A DNA stretch of 64,000 nucleotides, from assembly GCF_030035675.1 (NCBI RefSeq), contig NC_084481.1, positions 48,699,399 through 48,763,398 of the forward strand. The letters run 5' to 3'. Positions 33,614-44,500 of this stretch are shown here, piece after piece. This stretch comes from Rhineura floridana (lineage: Eukaryota > Chordata > Lepidosauria > Squamata > Rhineuridae). Below the pieces are notes generated by a model that made no database searches, was not told the origin of the DNA, and worked only from the letters and a program-made list of their open reading frames with translations. Every line of letters starts with the position of its first letter. The first letter of the stretch is position 1. Made by a program: the position numbers and the translations under genes.

Positions 33614-35932
33614 GTAAGTATGTCTCACTTGTAGTTAGCTAACCAGTATTAGGGAAATTCTCTTTTGTTGTTGATTAACTGCTTTTCTAATAAAATAGAA
33701 ATATTGCTGATGAAAATATACTCCATTTAAAATGTGACTGATTGTGGGGAAAGCTTTTTATTTCTTTTAAGTGAAGGATAGCTTCTTGGTGGTCTTTTTG
33801 GTATTCATCTAAAGTATTATTTCACTAAATTAAAGGAGTGGTTCAGGGGCTGACCCAAATGCTTTTCTGCCCCTCCCCCCATCTCAGGAGAAAGCAGAAA
33901 GAAGTAGCCAATAGCAAAGGTATCTAATTTGCATTTAGTATTTAGATTTTGGGCGGGAAAATTCAGAGGGAGTTAGGGAATCAGCAGTTATATTTTGGGC
34001 ATTTCTTGGCCTCGGTGACAAGTTACACCTGTGTGATCGGTTACAGTTATTGGCATTACTATATAGTAATGTGTATAAAATACTAAGGCTTATATAAAAC
34101 TTTGGTGGGCTGTGCCTTAGTATCCCTGGGCTTCAGTTTTTGAGGCAGGTATAAGGCAAGAAAGATAGAAAGGGAAAATAGCAGCTTCTTTAAATTTGGG
34201 TTTAATGATGGGTAAGATTTTCCCCAGCATAGGCTTCTAAAATCTTGACTGTCCCAACTGATTTGGGCCAGTTGAAGGGGACACAATAATACTGTGTGAG
34301 GGTCAGCCCAATCATTCAGCTCATTCAGCAAAGTGAGGTTACTGTCTCAGGCAACAGAGCTGTGTGTGCCATGTACCCTGCCCTGCACCTCTTAAGCTAG
34401 CCTGTTGCCCTTGGGCAAAGTGGAGGATGCTTCCCTGTCATCAGTGCTGAAGTAAGACTCCAACAGCCAGTCTGATCAACTACATGGGATCGGGGGTGGG
34501 GTGGAGTTGCCATCTTCTCCTTTGCCCCAGGCAGCAACATTTCCTGGTCTCACTTTGAAAGGAACTGCAGTTGAACAGGATATGGGATAAATTCTGTCAA
34601 GTTCAGAAAAGCACTCAGGTGCACGCATAAGGTTTAGTTTCCAATTGTCCTCGATTAAAAATAAATCCAAGTAAGACTGTTTGTGTTGACACGGACTGAA
34701 CAGGGCAGGTAGCAGTAATAAGACTATTGCTAGTTGGGAAGTAGATATCAGCTTTGTCCTCCCCAGCCATTCTTTATTGCACCTTGCACCTGTGGAATAG
34801 CAATCTTTTGAGGAGCCAGAAGGTTTGGCCAGCTGGTCCTGCCCAAGGAGAGCAGCAGTAAGAATTTTGCACAGTTGTAGCTGTTTCCAGGGGAAAGCTT
34901 ATTTGCTTGGCGGTTGCTGTGGGTGGCAGACTGCCACTGGTAGGTTGCCCCAAAGAGGAAGATCAAAGAAAAATTTCCCTTTGGATTTCTGCTTGAGGGT
35001 AAGTTGGGGGTGAGGACATTCCCTTTGGGTAATTGTTTGTGAAGAGGCTTGCTTGTAGGTGAGAGACTGGAGCAGGTGGAGGTGGTGTCGTGAATGTGAG
35101 TCGATGTGGCTTCTAAATGAGAGGCAGAATGCTGGAGAGCTGCGTCTGTGGCATGCAGCTCACAAATGTATATTGTGTGATTGATGGTGCATCTGGTGAT
35201 CTTGCTGTTTTATTTTTTGTTGATTTATTGTACCTTTGTATTGGTATTTATTGTACCTTTACTGTCTCTGTCTTTTATATTTCTTTTGGTTCACTGGTTT
35301 GGGGACCTTTTGACCCAAAAGTGGTATATAAATAAACTGATGATGAAGAGTCTTGGAAGTGAAGTGGAGGTCTTGAAGTCTACATACATGTCACCTCTTT
35401 CTCTTCCCCTGTTCATGCCTTCCTTTAGTTTTTACTCCCTATCAGACTGTGTTTTGAATTCTGTGGAAAAGCTGAAGAACAGAGAATGATGCTACATTTG
35501 CCACACTTGACAACATAGCTTCTAAACAATTAATTCCTTAATAATTTCAGACTTTGTTCCCATTTTTATTTCCTTGATCAGGACCCAGCCCAATTTCTCT
35601 TCCACTCTCTGTTTCCTCCTGGCTAACTTTCTTTCAAGCTAGGCAAATGTATAAATTCCACATTTTTCCCTTCATCATGTATGTTTTAGTGAAACTTCAT
35701 GACAGATGTCTGTAAACAATATTTCCAACATACATGTGGAATTCATAAAATAACAGAGCAGTACTAGGTAGGTCTACTCAGAAGTTAGTTCCACTGAATT
35801 TGATGTGACTACTCCCAACTAATTGTATGTAGGACTACAGCCTACAAGTAATTAAAATGTTCTTGTAACTCGCCATTTATGAAAGTGGAGGAATCCAATA
35901 CTATAATCATGATTTCCTGTCTCCTTGTCCAG
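33614..35932. other. GALNT3 intron 4
   Basis: This is a 2.3-kb intron. The stretch 34330-34550 resembles the degraded repeat near 14940-15130. The end at about 35300-35350 (GGTATATAAATAAACTGATG) looks like a LINE or SINE 3' tail. No other feature was recognised. Confidence 0.4.
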
Positions 35933-36167
35933 GTGAATGTTTCTATGGCTGGCTAGAGCCTTTGTTGGCCAGAATAGCTGAAAACTATACTCGTGTCGTA
36001 AGCCCTGATATTTCATCTATAGATCTCAATACATTTGAATTTATTAAACCTTCCCCTTATGGTCAAAACCACAATAGAGGGAATTTTGACTGGAGTCTGT
36101 CCTTTGGATGGGAATCTCTTCCTGAGTATGAAAACAAAAGAAGGAAAGATGAAACCTATCCTATTAA
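35933..36167 (+). CDS. GALNT3: GALNT3 exon 5 (catalytic domain)
   Basis: The exon lies between a GTCCAG acceptor and a GTAAGT donor and is 235 nt long. It encodes [53 protein letters not shown] and [10 protein letters not shown]. All segments align with human GALNT3 with few substitutions. The second Asp-rich strand and the acceptor-side loop of the catalytic domain lie here. Confidence 0.96.
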
Positions 36168-36878
36168 GTAAGTAATGAATCTTTTAATTTTTCCTCATGA
36201 ATTTTTTTCTTGAAAACATTGTTTCTAATAATAATTCACAAACAACCTTTTTCTTTTGTGGATAAAAGACAAAATAATTGCAGAGATAGGCTCTAACTTA
36301 CATATCTTACATGATTTTTACATAGTACTTTAGGTTTTGTACATATTTTTCAAAGAACCATTGAAATGTTAAGATCTACCAAGACCTGGACTACTTAATA
36401 CTTGAAAATTTAAACAAAAATTTACAAATAAGCTCTATCAGGAGAAGAGTTGTATATATGTACAAAAATATCAGTTGAGTTCTTAAATACTAAGAGCACT
36501 ATGGGTTCTTTTTTCCTGGCTGAAGTTTGCTATAACAGAAATTCAAGTGGTGGTACTCTTGGCTTGGAGGTAGAGTGATGGAGACATCTTTATCTGTTTG
36601 ACTTTATTTCTGCAATGCACCTGTTAAAGGCAGTGAGAAATTGTAAGGACAAAGCTGGCATTCCTAATGAAAGTTTTTTGTAGTAACTCTAAATCAGTTT
36701 GTAGCTTTGGCTTCTAGGATTTCTGTACCATTACAGAATGCAGTTTAAATATATCTTCTTGATGCCATTGAAACTTCCATTAGAAGATTTTTTTGTGTGT
36801 GTACTGGCCGATTAAAGTTAGGGCACTTTTTTCTTTCAGCTTAGTTAAGCATTTTTTTCCCCACAGCAAAGTTTCATT

Positions 36879-36879
<1 letters not shown>

Positions 36880-36951
<72 letters not shown>

Positions 36952-36956
36952 AAGAA

Positions 36957-36988
<32 letters not shown>
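36880..36988 (+). repeat. Compound trinucleotide/hexanucleotide microsatellite
   Basis: An (ATT)n tract changes to (ATTATC)n and, after a short break, to (AGT)n. It lies in GALNT3 intron 5. Confidence 0.97.
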
Positions 36989-37430
36989 TTATACCCTGCC
37001 TTTCGGCCAAAGGCCCTCAAGGCGGCTTACAAGAAAAATAAACACAGGTATAAAAATACAATAATATACAATATAAACAATACAATATACAAAAATCAAA
37101 TTAAATGGAAACAACATTATCATTATCTGCACCGCCAGAAAGAGGAGGTGGTGTTAGCGAGGGCGGCAGTTCTCGAGAGGCAGAAGGGCAACAGGCATTT
37201 AGTACAGCGAAGCTGTTTGCTGGTTCAATATTGTCTTCCTCTCCATGTCCTCGGCTCGCTCAGCTGCTGCCCCCTCGGCTGCTGCTGCTGATGGCAGTTT
37301 ATGTCGGAGGGCAGCTATGGGGGCTCGAGGATCTGAGCCGTGCCTGGAGCAGAAGGGGGAGAAGGATGTGGAGGCGGCGGCTGTATTGTAGTAATATTTC
37401 AGAATCAATTTCTTCCCAAAACATACATTG
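36989..37430 (-). repeat. Interspersed repeat with GC-rich part in GALNT3 intron 5
   Basis: The part at 36989-37030 (complement of TTGTAAGCCGCCTTGAGGGC) is a common reptile repeat 3' end type that ends in the microsatellite. It is followed by AT-rich sequence and a GC-rich block (37130-37380) with long open frames on both strands. The GC block looks like the 5' part of the same minus-strand element. The family is not identified. Confidence 0.5.
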
Positions 37431-37711
37431 ATTATTTTACTGTCCTGGCATTGAAGTGGATGCTAATGTGCAAATAACTCATGGTAGTAGCTTCTCTACA
37501 TAGCCCAAATAGTTTCCAGACACTTTCACTAATGCATTTTCCTCTGCTGCTGGTTCTTGCCTTTACCTTTGATAGATCATAAAGTTTTGCTAGCCAAGTT
37601 GATCAGGCTTTCCTAAAGAGTGATGGACTTTGGGGTCTTGCAAAAATAATAAGTTTTAATCAGATTGGGAAGTTGCTGGCTTCATAAAGGATTTTTTTTT
37701 TTTTTTTGCAG

Positions 37712-37829
37712 AACACCCACTTTTGCAGGAGGCCTCTTTTCAATATCAAAGGATTATTTTTACAATGTTGGAAGCTATGATGAAGAAATGGAAATATGGG
37801 GAGGAGAAAATATAGAAATGTCTTTCCGA
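37712..37829 (+). CDS. GALNT3: GALNT3 exon 6 (catalytic domain, GGLFSIS to MSFR)
   Basis: The acceptor follows a long T run (37691-37707). The donor is CGA|GTAAGT. The 118-nt exon encodes [35 protein letters not shown]. The WGGENIE segment is the conserved Gal/GalNAc-T motif that contacts the sugar. The open frame runs on past the donor for about 100 nt, which is intron. Confidence 0.96.
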
Positions 37830-38196
37830 GTAAGTTTTGAGATAAGTTTTGAGACAGAATATTCACATGCCATTTATGAGTCAAGTGAAGGTGCAATGAT
37901 AAAAACTCTATTGCTTTTTAACTCCTCCCTGTAGAAGTAGGGGTCTATGTGAATTTGGTCTTGTGCAAATTATAGCCTGGAAACAGAAAATACTATAGAG
38001 ACAAAAGTTGTGATATCTGGGCTTGATCAATGCACTACTATTTTGAAAAAAAGAAAGAAAAATAATTGTTTCCTTTCCCTATTGTAGGTAGGTATACAGA
38101 TTTTGAATGTGAACAATATTTTTGATACAAATAGCAATATTAGTTAATGCCTGTTGAATCTGTTAAAGGATGACCAACAGAACTATTATTTTTCAG

Positions 38197-38397
38197 GTAT
38201 GGCAGTGTGGGGGTCAGCTGGAAATCATACCTTGCTCAGTTGTTGGCCATGTATTTCGCAGCAAGAGCCCCCATACCTTTCCAAAAGGGACTCAAGTGAT
38301 CACCCGTAATCAAGTTCGTCTTGCAGAAGTCTGGATGGATGAATTCAAATATATATTTTACCGGAGAAACACAGAAGCAACAAAAATAGTTAAACAA
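38197..38397 (+). CDS. GALNT3: GALNT3 exon 7 (end of catalytic domain)
   Basis: The exon lies between a TTTTTCAG acceptor and a GTAGGT donor and has 67 whole codons. It encodes [40 protein letters not shown] and [20 protein letters not shown]. The Cys-Ser-Val-Val-Gly-His-Val-Phe-Arg block is a family signature with the third metal-site histidine. Confidence 0.96.
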
Positions 38398-38778
38398 GTA
38401 GGTGGCGATGGTGGTGGTATTAGAAATCAGTTGCTGCGTTGAAGTTCTTGGTGAGCAAAAATTATTTATTGTGAAAATATAGATAAACATAGTAGGCACC
38501 CTTTATTCAATTTGCTTTGCTTAGCATATATTGAATAGATTTGGCAGTGCCCATTAACTTTTCATATTATATAATCTATAATGATGTACCTCGCTGATGT
38601 TCTGAACTCTAGTAAATTGCATCCAGCCTCATCTGCAGAAATTCTATTTAATCTTCAATTGGTTAAACATATTAAAGTCTAAAGAAAATTACGAAAACGA
38701 AACTGATTTACTAAAGCAATTCTAGCCAACTAGGATAAATATTAGAAGCTTCATCCTGGGCAATATCTGTAAGATGTA

Positions 38779-39035
38779 ATGATGGCCACTAACTTAGATG
38801 ACTTTAAAAGGGGATTTGACAAATACATGGAGGAAAAGACTACGTTCTGCCTCCACTGTAGAAGGCATTATGCATCTGAATGACATTTGTTGGGAATCCC
38901 AAGGGGGAAGAGTGCTGTTGCACTTGAATCCTGCTTACGGGATTTACACAGGCATCCGAGCTGGCCACTGTGAGAACAGGATGCTGGACTAGATGAGCCT
39001 GTGACCTGATCCAGCTGAGCTTTTCTTATGTTAAT
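38779..39035 (+). mobile_element. CR1-like LINE 3' end in GALNT3 intron 7
   Basis: It matches the 3' UTR type of the 24.2- and 63.6-kb copies (CACTGTGAGAACAGGATGCT, GGACTAGATGAG, CTGATCCAGC, TTCTTATGTTA), but with many differences, so it belongs to an older subfamily. Confidence 0.8.
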
Positions 39036-39285
39036 CTAAGAAGGGAAATATAAATACAGAATTAACAACATTTGAAAAGGTTATCAAGCAGAGAAGGAAA
39101 ACCCCAAAGTTGACATCTATCATGTATCACTTGTCAAGGAAGAAAATTAAAGCTAGTTATTTTAAAAATAAAAGGCAAAGGATAATGCCTATGAACATCT
39201 CAAATGGAGAATGGAAGGACATTTAGAATAAATCTAGAACTGTCACCATGTATAAGTAGAGAGAATTATTAAAAGTTATTGTATA

Positions 39286-39497
39286 CAGTAGGGCCCCGCT
39301 TTACGGCGCTTCACTAATGCAGCGGTCTCAATTAGATGCAATTAGACTAAAGCCCCACTGATATGGCGCTTGTTCTGCTTTTACGGCGGTTTTCTGCCAT
39401 CGTGCGCCATTCTATTCAATGAGCTCCTCTTTTCAGCGGTTTTCGCTTTTCAGGAGGGGTCCGGAACGTAACCCGCCATATGAGTGGGGCCCTACTG
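39286..39497 (+). mobile_element. Tigger-like MITE (TA target) in GALNT3 intron 7
   Basis: The termini are CAGTAGGGCCCCGC and GTGGGGCCCTACTG, flanked by a TA duplication. The terminus type and TA target fit the pogo/Tigger branch of Tc1/mariner. It is non-coding and 212 bp long. Confidence 0.8.
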
Positions 39498-40042
39498 TAA
39501 TTGGTATTTAAAACCCCAACAACTAGCAAGGCTACTTGGAAATGCAGTTGGATATGTGCTGATTTTATGCACACCTGGTGCAGATATTGAGGTAAAATTG
39601 ACTACTAATGTGGTCAGAGTTAGGAGGGGGTGCGCGCATGTGCACGTACACACACATATATTTCTTCCTGGCTCTATAAGTTTGTTTTATTTACTTATGT
39701 ATTTAAATAAAAAGAATTTGGAAAAGATTATTCAGGTTCTTGTAACTATTATTGGATGTGTGGTCCCTCTTGATCCACTTAAAATTCTTTAGGGATACAT
39801 CCAAAAGGATAATTTGATCAGAACATACAATGACTGAAGGATATGTGGCGTGAGTGCTGTAAGTAATTTGTTCTCTAAATGGGCCTCCAACCTATATTTT
39901 AGTTGTTAAAATATACTTTAAAGATTGATTAATGGAATTAATTTACAAATTCCCTATGTGTTTACTTTCATTAAAAAAGTAATTGTTTTATGACACGGTT
40001 TCAGTTTGTTATAACACTAATTGTTCAGTTTTGTTTCAACAG

Positions 40043-40174
40043 AAAACTTTTGGTGACCTCTCAAAAAGACACGAGTTAAGGCAACGATTACAATGTAAAA
40101 ACTTTACGTGGTATCTTAGCAGTGTTTTTCCTGAGGCATATGTGCCAGATTTGAATCCTTCATTACATGGATAT
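40043..40174 (+). CDS. GALNT3: GALNT3 exon 8 (linker to lectin domain)
   Basis: The exon lies between a TTCAACAG acceptor and a GTGAGT donor and has 44 codons. It encodes [40 protein letters not shown] and LHGY. This is the catalytic-lectin linker, and the phase matches exons 7 and 9. Confidence 0.95.
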
Positions 40175-40271
40175 GTGAGTATGTTTTCCTTTTAAAAGAA
40201 AAATAAACCAAATATATAGGATTTAACTATGCTATTTTTCAGTTACATTTCCATTTTAATATTCTTTTTAG

Positions 40272-40373
40272 TTAAAAAATGTTGGAAGAAGAGCATGCTT
40301 GGATGCAGGAGAAAATAATAATGGTGGCAAACCACTGATTATGTATACTTGTCATGGACTTGGAGGAAATCAG
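40272..40373 (+). CDS. GALNT3: GALNT3 exon 9 (lectin domain, alpha repeat)
   Basis: The exon lies between a TTTTTAG acceptor and a GTAAAA donor; the preceding intron is only 97 bp. It encodes [20 protein letters not shown] and [14 protein letters not shown], the first beta-trefoil (CLD) repeat of the ricin-type lectin domain. The CLD triplet that can bind GalNAc is kept. Confidence 0.95.
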
Positions 40374-43111
40374 GTAAAATGTCACTTTCTGCTTTTATGT
40401 AATTGTACTGATCATATAATATAGTGCTTTTTCGTGCCATGTTTATGGAAAATATGAATATCGATAATGACAGACAAGCTTCATGAAAAACCTCTTTGCT
40501 CTAATGATCAAACTTCCTCTGAAATGTGCAACAACAGGTTAGTATTGATCTTGTACTAGGGTGCCCCTTTTATAACAAATGGGGTGACCACTAGGCTCAA
40601 CAGGCTTTTCTAGTACTCTGTAAACATTTCAGAGTGCTCCCTAAAAGCCTCTGGAACTCAGCAGACAAGTTGATGTAGGAAGTGTGAGTAACATCAATAT
40701 AACATGCCATGTGTAAAATGCTGGTATGTGCCTACATTTTCTTTTTGGGCCTAATGGAAATAAACTATTCTCCAGTGACAGTTTAAACTACACTCAAATG
40801 TAGAGCCACAGATGTCCAAAAGAGCTCACTGGTGTTCAAGTGTTCAGATTCCAAAATTGCTCACTAAGAAGAGCAGGTGCAATATAGGGTAAGCTGATAC
40901 CCAGTAATACTTCAAAACAAGAGCATACCTATATCAAGTTTTCAGCAGTTTAATATATGGAAGCTCTTCACAATGGTGCTGCAGACTTAGTACAGCAATG
41001 AATGGGCAGGCTAACATCCAGCATCAGCACCTTCAGACAGCTGCTTAGGGCTCCAGTTCCTCAGGAGGGCTTGTTACAAATCCAAAACTGCCAGCTACAG
41101 CCTTCTGGGCTGATGTTCCTCTTAGTACCAAGTGGCCACCATTTTTCCTTTGCTTAGCACTGAAGCCTGACCAGCTGCAAGTATCATTTTTCAATACCCC
41201 TGTGCCCAAACATAGCATCCAACTGTCGCTGATGGTACATCAGGGAAGGGCATTGTGGGGGAATTAAAATGGCAGATGCCAGCTGCCGCTATGGCAGTGC
41301 ATTTGTTGTTACACTGCTGTGAGTAAAAGAATGGCAACAGGAAAAAACACACTCACGCACCTACCATCTACTAAAGTGGGGGGGGGGGCTCCAAGAGCAC
41401 CAACAAACCTGGATCCATCCTTATGGTTGAGAGTTACTGTGTAATCAATCTGATGTTATTTATGTTCCTGTTTAAGTGGGCAGATTGTAAGCATCTCTGT
41501 CATTTAAGGTACCCAGAATAAAAAGAGGGTATTGTATTAGGGGAGAGTGACCAACTACTACCATGGATACAGTGGAACCCAAAGTGATCTACTCTGAGTC
41601 TACTTCCTGTGCAGAGTCCACATCTTCTATAATCATGTGCTAATAACTTGGATGACTTCTATAATGCTGTATCTTGGTTTTGTTACACTAGTTCCCTGAC
41701 TGTATCTGTCATGCCCTCTTCATCTCTTTTTCAGCTTTTTGTCTGGCTCTGATCTATTCTGCAGGAACACTGTCTTCATTTCTGCCTTGTAAACTTAATA
41801 ATCTTGACTCTTTTTCTCTCTCTCTCTTCTACTGCTTTTTCCTTTGTCTTTAGAACTTTTGCTGTCAAGGAGGAAACCAGTGGGTGACTAAGCAACCAGG
41901 TCTGAGTCATCTGTCCTGTCATACTTACAGTCTCATGCTGGGAGGTCAGAGTGGTCTTCCCTACACTAAAACCACTTATTTTGAGCCTATGTGCATCTTT
42001 CTAACAAATAGTCTTTGATGCACAACATGTGGAGCAATGATCGTTCAGAACATATAGCACTCCCTAAAATGTTACACCTCTGAAAATATAGCTAGGCATC
42101 CCAGTCATAGTTAATTTCATTAAATTAAAATAATTACCATAAATTATTTTTATTTAAATTTAAAAGTACAATAACAGCAAATAGTTTCAGCATTGATTTA
42201 TAGTTTTCCTATCAATTATCCCTCAGAAAATATGGATGATGATTCCATTAGTTTATTCTACAGTGGTAGCAAGCAACCTGCTGACCTCAGTAGGCCTTCC
42301 TGTTCCTTGATGCAGTGAATGGCATTTCACTTTGTGCTGTTAAGATACACTTGACAAAAAATAGCGGGAGAGCTACTTTCATCCAGCGTAATTGAGCAAT
42401 ACTTTGGGTGCAATCCCACCAAAGTTAAGCATTTTTAAGTCTCGTCAGTGGCAGTGAGCTACTCGTGCTGTTTTGAAATCAGAGTTTTTCAAATGCTTCA
42501 GTGGATTACATCTCTTCATTGCAAGGGTTTATCAATTCTAGGATCATTTGACATTACACAAACTTTTCATACTAACTCTGGGTTAGATCCAGACTGTCTC
42601 TTCCATGAATGAAAAGCCTTCTTCTGTTTGCTTTTCATAGAAGGGATCCAGCAGAGGCTCTCGCTGGAGTAAAGTAGGGAAAAGGCATTTTTCACTCCTT
42701 CTCCCTGCGGCCCCCAGTGCTACTTCCTACATTGTTCCAGAGGGTCCCCTACCCTCCAGAACAGCTTTATGAGGAGCACAGGAAAGGGAGAATTGGCAAC
42801 AGGTAGTCTGGAACTAGCCCATTGTTCTGTACAAATTAGTTTAATTGGGAATATCTGCCCTGTCTCTGAGTATCAGGAAGAAGTTAAACTAAAATCTTTC
42901 CAAGTTCATACCACAATTTTTAATGACCTGTGTTATGCCATTACATTTGCCATATGCCATTGTTGCTGTTTAGGCATTATGTATAAAGTATTACATTTGC
43001 AAAACGTAATGTAGTTCTGTAATCATTAATCTGAAATTCAAATGGAAACAATGAATTTATATAGTTACATTTTGGGTGATCTTTCCCTGACCAAATCATT
43101 TCTTTATATAG
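40374..43111. other. GALNT3 intron 9
   Basis: This is a 2.7-kb intron. Near 42580-42790 lies sequence resembling the unclassified repeat at 53160. Nothing else was recognised. Confidence 0.4.
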
Positions 43112-43264
43112 TACTTTGAATATTCTGCACGTCATGAAATTAGACACAACATCCAGAAAGAGCTATGCCTACGTGCTTCTCCTGGAGCAGTACAACTTCA
43201 TGATTGTGGCTACAAAGGGAAGAATAGCAGAACTCCTGTAGAAGAAAAATGGGAAATTCGAGAG
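43112..43264 (+). CDS. GALNT3: GALNT3 exon 10 (lectin domain, beta repeat)
   Basis: The exon lies between a TTATATAG acceptor and a GTATTT donor and is 153 nt long. It encodes [20 protein letters not shown] and [20 protein letters not shown], ending WEIRE. It is the second trefoil repeat, with the LCL cysteine present. This stretch has diverged from the human protein more than the catalytic exons have. Confidence 0.94.
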
Positions 43265-43717
43265 GTATTTTCTAAAGCAATTCAGCCTGCCAAAAATTGA
43301 ATGCATAGATTGTTTTGAAAACCAGAAGCTGCTAGATCATTAAATGTGGAGGGAGAGTTTTACATGTCCTGTGCCCATAGAATAGGACATCTACAGGCAC
43401 AATTTCTTAGATATATTCCTTGTTGTACACCACTTACATAAGCACCTCTATGAAAGTCCCCCCCATTTGAAATTTGGCACATAATCAGAATGATTTTTTT
43501 GGGTGAACATATGTGAGGTTTTTCAACTCTTTCCTGGCAGCTGAAAAGATGTGTAGAAGAAACAGTAGTTTTAACTAAATGCAAGGCTTTCCAGTTCTCC
43601 TCCATTCTCCCAGGTGCTTCCCTCAGAATGCTGCTGTGGAGCCATGTTTTTAGGTATCTTTTGGGGGCACTTGAACACTTTATGATACAGAGAAGTATTT
43701 TTCCCCAAATATAACTA

Positions 43718-43799
43718 CAGTAGGGCCCCACTCATACGACAGGTTATGTTTCAGGCCCCCGCCGAAAAGCGAAAACCGCTGGAAAGTGGGGCCCTACTG
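43718..43799 (+). mobile_element. Short Tigger-like MITE in GALNT3 intron 10
   Basis: CAGTAGGGCCCCAC at the left and GTGGGGCCCTACTG at the right, with TA on both sides. It is the same family as 39286-39497 but only 82 bp long. Confidence 0.8.
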
Positions 43800-43849
43800 T
43801 ATTCCAACTGCCGCACTCCAGCTGACAGCGACCAGCTGTAGCACATGAG

Positions 43850-43975
43850 CCCCCCATGCTACAGCTGATCACTGTCAGCTGGAGCCCCCCATGCTACAGC
43901 TGATCACTGTCAGCTGGAGCTCCCCGTGCTACAGCTGATCACTGTCAGCTGGAGCTCCCTGTGCTACAGCTGATC
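43850..43975 (+). repeat. 35-bp minisatellite beside the MITE
   Basis: There are three full units and one partial unit of a 35-bp repeat with core ATGCTACAGCTGATCACTGT. A diverged inverted half unit lies just upstream (43816-43848). Sequence at 43980-44030 (AAAAAGCGGGGCGCC) resembles Tigger-like subterminal sequence. Confidence 0.92.
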
Positions 43976-44377
43976 GCCCTGTTGGCGGTGCCGTATTGGC
44001 AGAACACTAAAAAGCGGGGCGCCAAAAAGCGTACTCTTAACCCACCTGAAGACTCTAGGATATAGTAGGCTCTAAATCCAAACAATATTTAAGCAGCTTT
44101 CAGTACTGTGGAATATACTGCAGAATCAGTCTGTCAGCACTGATACAATTTTGTCACCTAAACATGCATAAAATCCACAAAATGTTGGCTATTTTGTTGG
44201 GTGGAACTAGGAGACCATAAAGTTCTCTGAGTAATTGTAGGCAAGCTGCTGCCTGACTAACCTATTTCACAGCATTTTTGTGAGGATAAAGTGGGTAGGC
44301 CTTGCATTCCCCCCCGCCAATATGTTGGCTAAAGGGTAAGATAAAAAATGTAATAATTTTTTCCTCCACATTTCTAG

Positions 44378-44500
44378 GACCAGTTGTTGTACAACACAGC
44401 CTTAAAGATGTGCCTGACGGGAAATAGAGAACATCCAAGCTTGGAATCATGTAACCCCTCAGACCTCTTCCAAAAATGGATTTTTAGCCAAAACAATTAA
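44378..44500 (+). CDS. GALNT3: GALNT3 exon 11 (lectin domain, gamma repeat and stop)
   Basis: The acceptor is TTTCTAG and the TAA stop is at 44498-44500. The coding part encodes [40 protein letters not shown]. The CNPSD...W ending is the last QxW-type repeat of the lectin domain. The 3' UTR follows directly. Confidence 0.95.
   Translation, partial: DQLLYNTALKMCLTGNREHPSLESCNPSDLFQKWIFSQNN

Noticed and set aside
37105-37431. 108-codon plus-strand frame that could be an alternative GALNT3 exon
   Set aside because: It has no counterpart in GALNT proteins, and joined exons 5 and 6 are already continuous in frame without it. It lies in a repeat.
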